A DNA stretch of 5,342 nt from Candidatus Cloacimonadota bacterium (GTDB lineage: Bacteria; Cloacimonadota; Cloacimonadia; Cloacimonadales; TCS61): NCBI GenBank assembly GCA_016931665.1, contig JAFGEH010000183.1, positions 1-5,342 of the forward strand, given 5' to 3'. Shown one piece after another: positions 4,895 to 5,342 of this stretch. Position 1 is the first letter of the stretch. Each line of letters opens with the position of its first letter. The notes under the pieces were generated by a model. It had not been told where the DNA came from. It was given only the letters and a program-made list of their open reading frames with translations, and made no database searches. Made by a program: the position numbers and the translations under genes.

Positions 4895-5342
4895 TTATTT
4901 CATCATAATCATCTTCCCGGTCGCAGACTCATTTTCGGTTCTCACCTTATAGTAATATATACCAGAAGACATCAGCTGATTATCGGCATCTTTACCATCC
5001 CAGATTAATGAGTTTATGGGCTGTGTCCGGCTTCCGACGGATTGATGATTTGATGAGTTAACGGGGTAGGAGATTATCGCCTGGCCTCTGAGGTTGTAGA
5101 TGGTGATTTCGGCTTGTTCACAGCCGGAAGGCAGCTGGAAACATATCGTCGTACTAGGATTGAAAGGATTGGGATAGTTTCCCAGGAGTAAAAGAGAAAA
5201 ATCGGATAACGGATCGTCGGCATCTACTTCCGGTTCCAGGATGAAATCAACAATAACGGTTTCTCCGGCAATTACTGTTACTTCTACTCCATCGGGTACT
5301 TCATAACCTTCCAGATAGCAGGTAACGGTATAATCACCCGCA
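4895..5342 (-). CDS. Secreted protein with T9SS-type C-terminal sorting module, partial (C-terminal 148 residues)
   Basis: The reverse strand is open from the right window edge to a TAA at 4897-4895, giving 148 complete codons; the N-terminus is outside. The first part (AGDYTVTCYLEGYEVPDG, then 'VTVIAGETVIVDFILEPE') looks like the end of a PEGA or carboxypeptidase-regulatory-like beta-sandwich, common as stalk or adhesion domains in exported proteins. After an acidic linker (EVDADDP) comes the sorting module: LGNYPNPFNPSTTICF, then I-T-I-Y-N-L-R-G, then W-D-G-K-D-A-D-N-Q-L-M-S-S-G-I-Y-Y-Y, and the terminal KMIMMK. It closely parallels the end of the propeller protein (shared GKD..(G/D)N.LM..GIYY). 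The missing N-terminal part decides the function, which I do not guess. It converges on the methyltransferase gene, with only 17 bp between stop codons and no visible terminator hairpin. Confidence 0.85.
   Translation of the reverse strand, partial: AGDYTVTCYLEGYEVPDGVEVTVIAGETVIVDFILEPEVDADDPLSDFSLLLLGNYPNPFNPSTTICFQLPSGCEQAEITIYNLRGQAIISYPVNSSNHQSVGSRTQPINSLIWDGKDADNQLMSSGIYYYKVRTENESATGKMIMMK

Noticed and set aside
4870..4900. Bidirectional terminator between the convergent genes
   Set aside because: The 17-bp gap and the flanking bases contain no stem with adjoining T-runs; termination must lie inside the opposing gene or be factor-dependent.

Overview
The window holds six protein-coding regions, two of them cut by the window edges. 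It looks like a chromosomal segment of a Gram-negative bacterium of the FCB superphylum. Good fits are Cloacimonadota, Marinimicrobia, Calditrichota or a related candidate phylum, but I cannot name the phylum from this sequence. The main evidence is two separate proteins ending in the roughly 90-residue 'PNPFNP.T.I.F ... GIYY ... K' C-terminal module, which resembles type IX secretion (Por) sorting domains and is abundant in those lineages. Intergenic DNA is AT-rich, and the genes have purine-rich ribosome binding sites.

Layout from left to right: (1) positions 1-285, minus strand, the N-terminal 95 residues of a PTS EIIA type-2 (PtsN/fructose-type) domain with its phosphorylatable histidine. 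(2) A 141-bp divergent intergenic region. (3) 427-1089, plus, a SdpI/DUF1648 multi-pass membrane protein. (4) A 211-bp gap with an imperfect hairpin and a doubtful 55-codon ORF. (5) 1301-1909, plus, a UPF0316 (DUF5698 + DUF2179) membrane protein with a GTG start. (6) A 260-bp AT-rich regulatory gap with the best promoter in the window (TTGACA-18 bp-TAAAAT), a perfect 19-bp palindrome directly against its -35 box, and a full Shine-Dalgarno sequence. (7) 2170-3507, plus, a secreted protein made of a seven-bladed PD40 (TolB-like) beta-propeller plus a C-terminal sorting module. (8) A 176-bp AT-rich gap with a small inverted repeat. (9) 3684-4877, plus, an RlmI-type 23S rRNA m5C methyltransferase with a PUA domain. 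(10) 4895-5342, minus, the C-terminal 148 residues of another secreted protein with the same sorting module, convergent with the methyltransferase.

The genes do not form an obvious single pathway. Spacing of 140-260 bp between them suggests mostly separate transcription units: a regulator or transport domain, two small membrane proteins, two exported proteins and an rRNA-modification housekeeping enzyme. The most distinctive item is the propeller protein. Its near-consensus blades appear to be closed by a strand taken from just after the signal peptide, and it has an unusually well-defined promoter and candidate operator. I saw no mobile element, CRISPR array, tRNA or rRNA.
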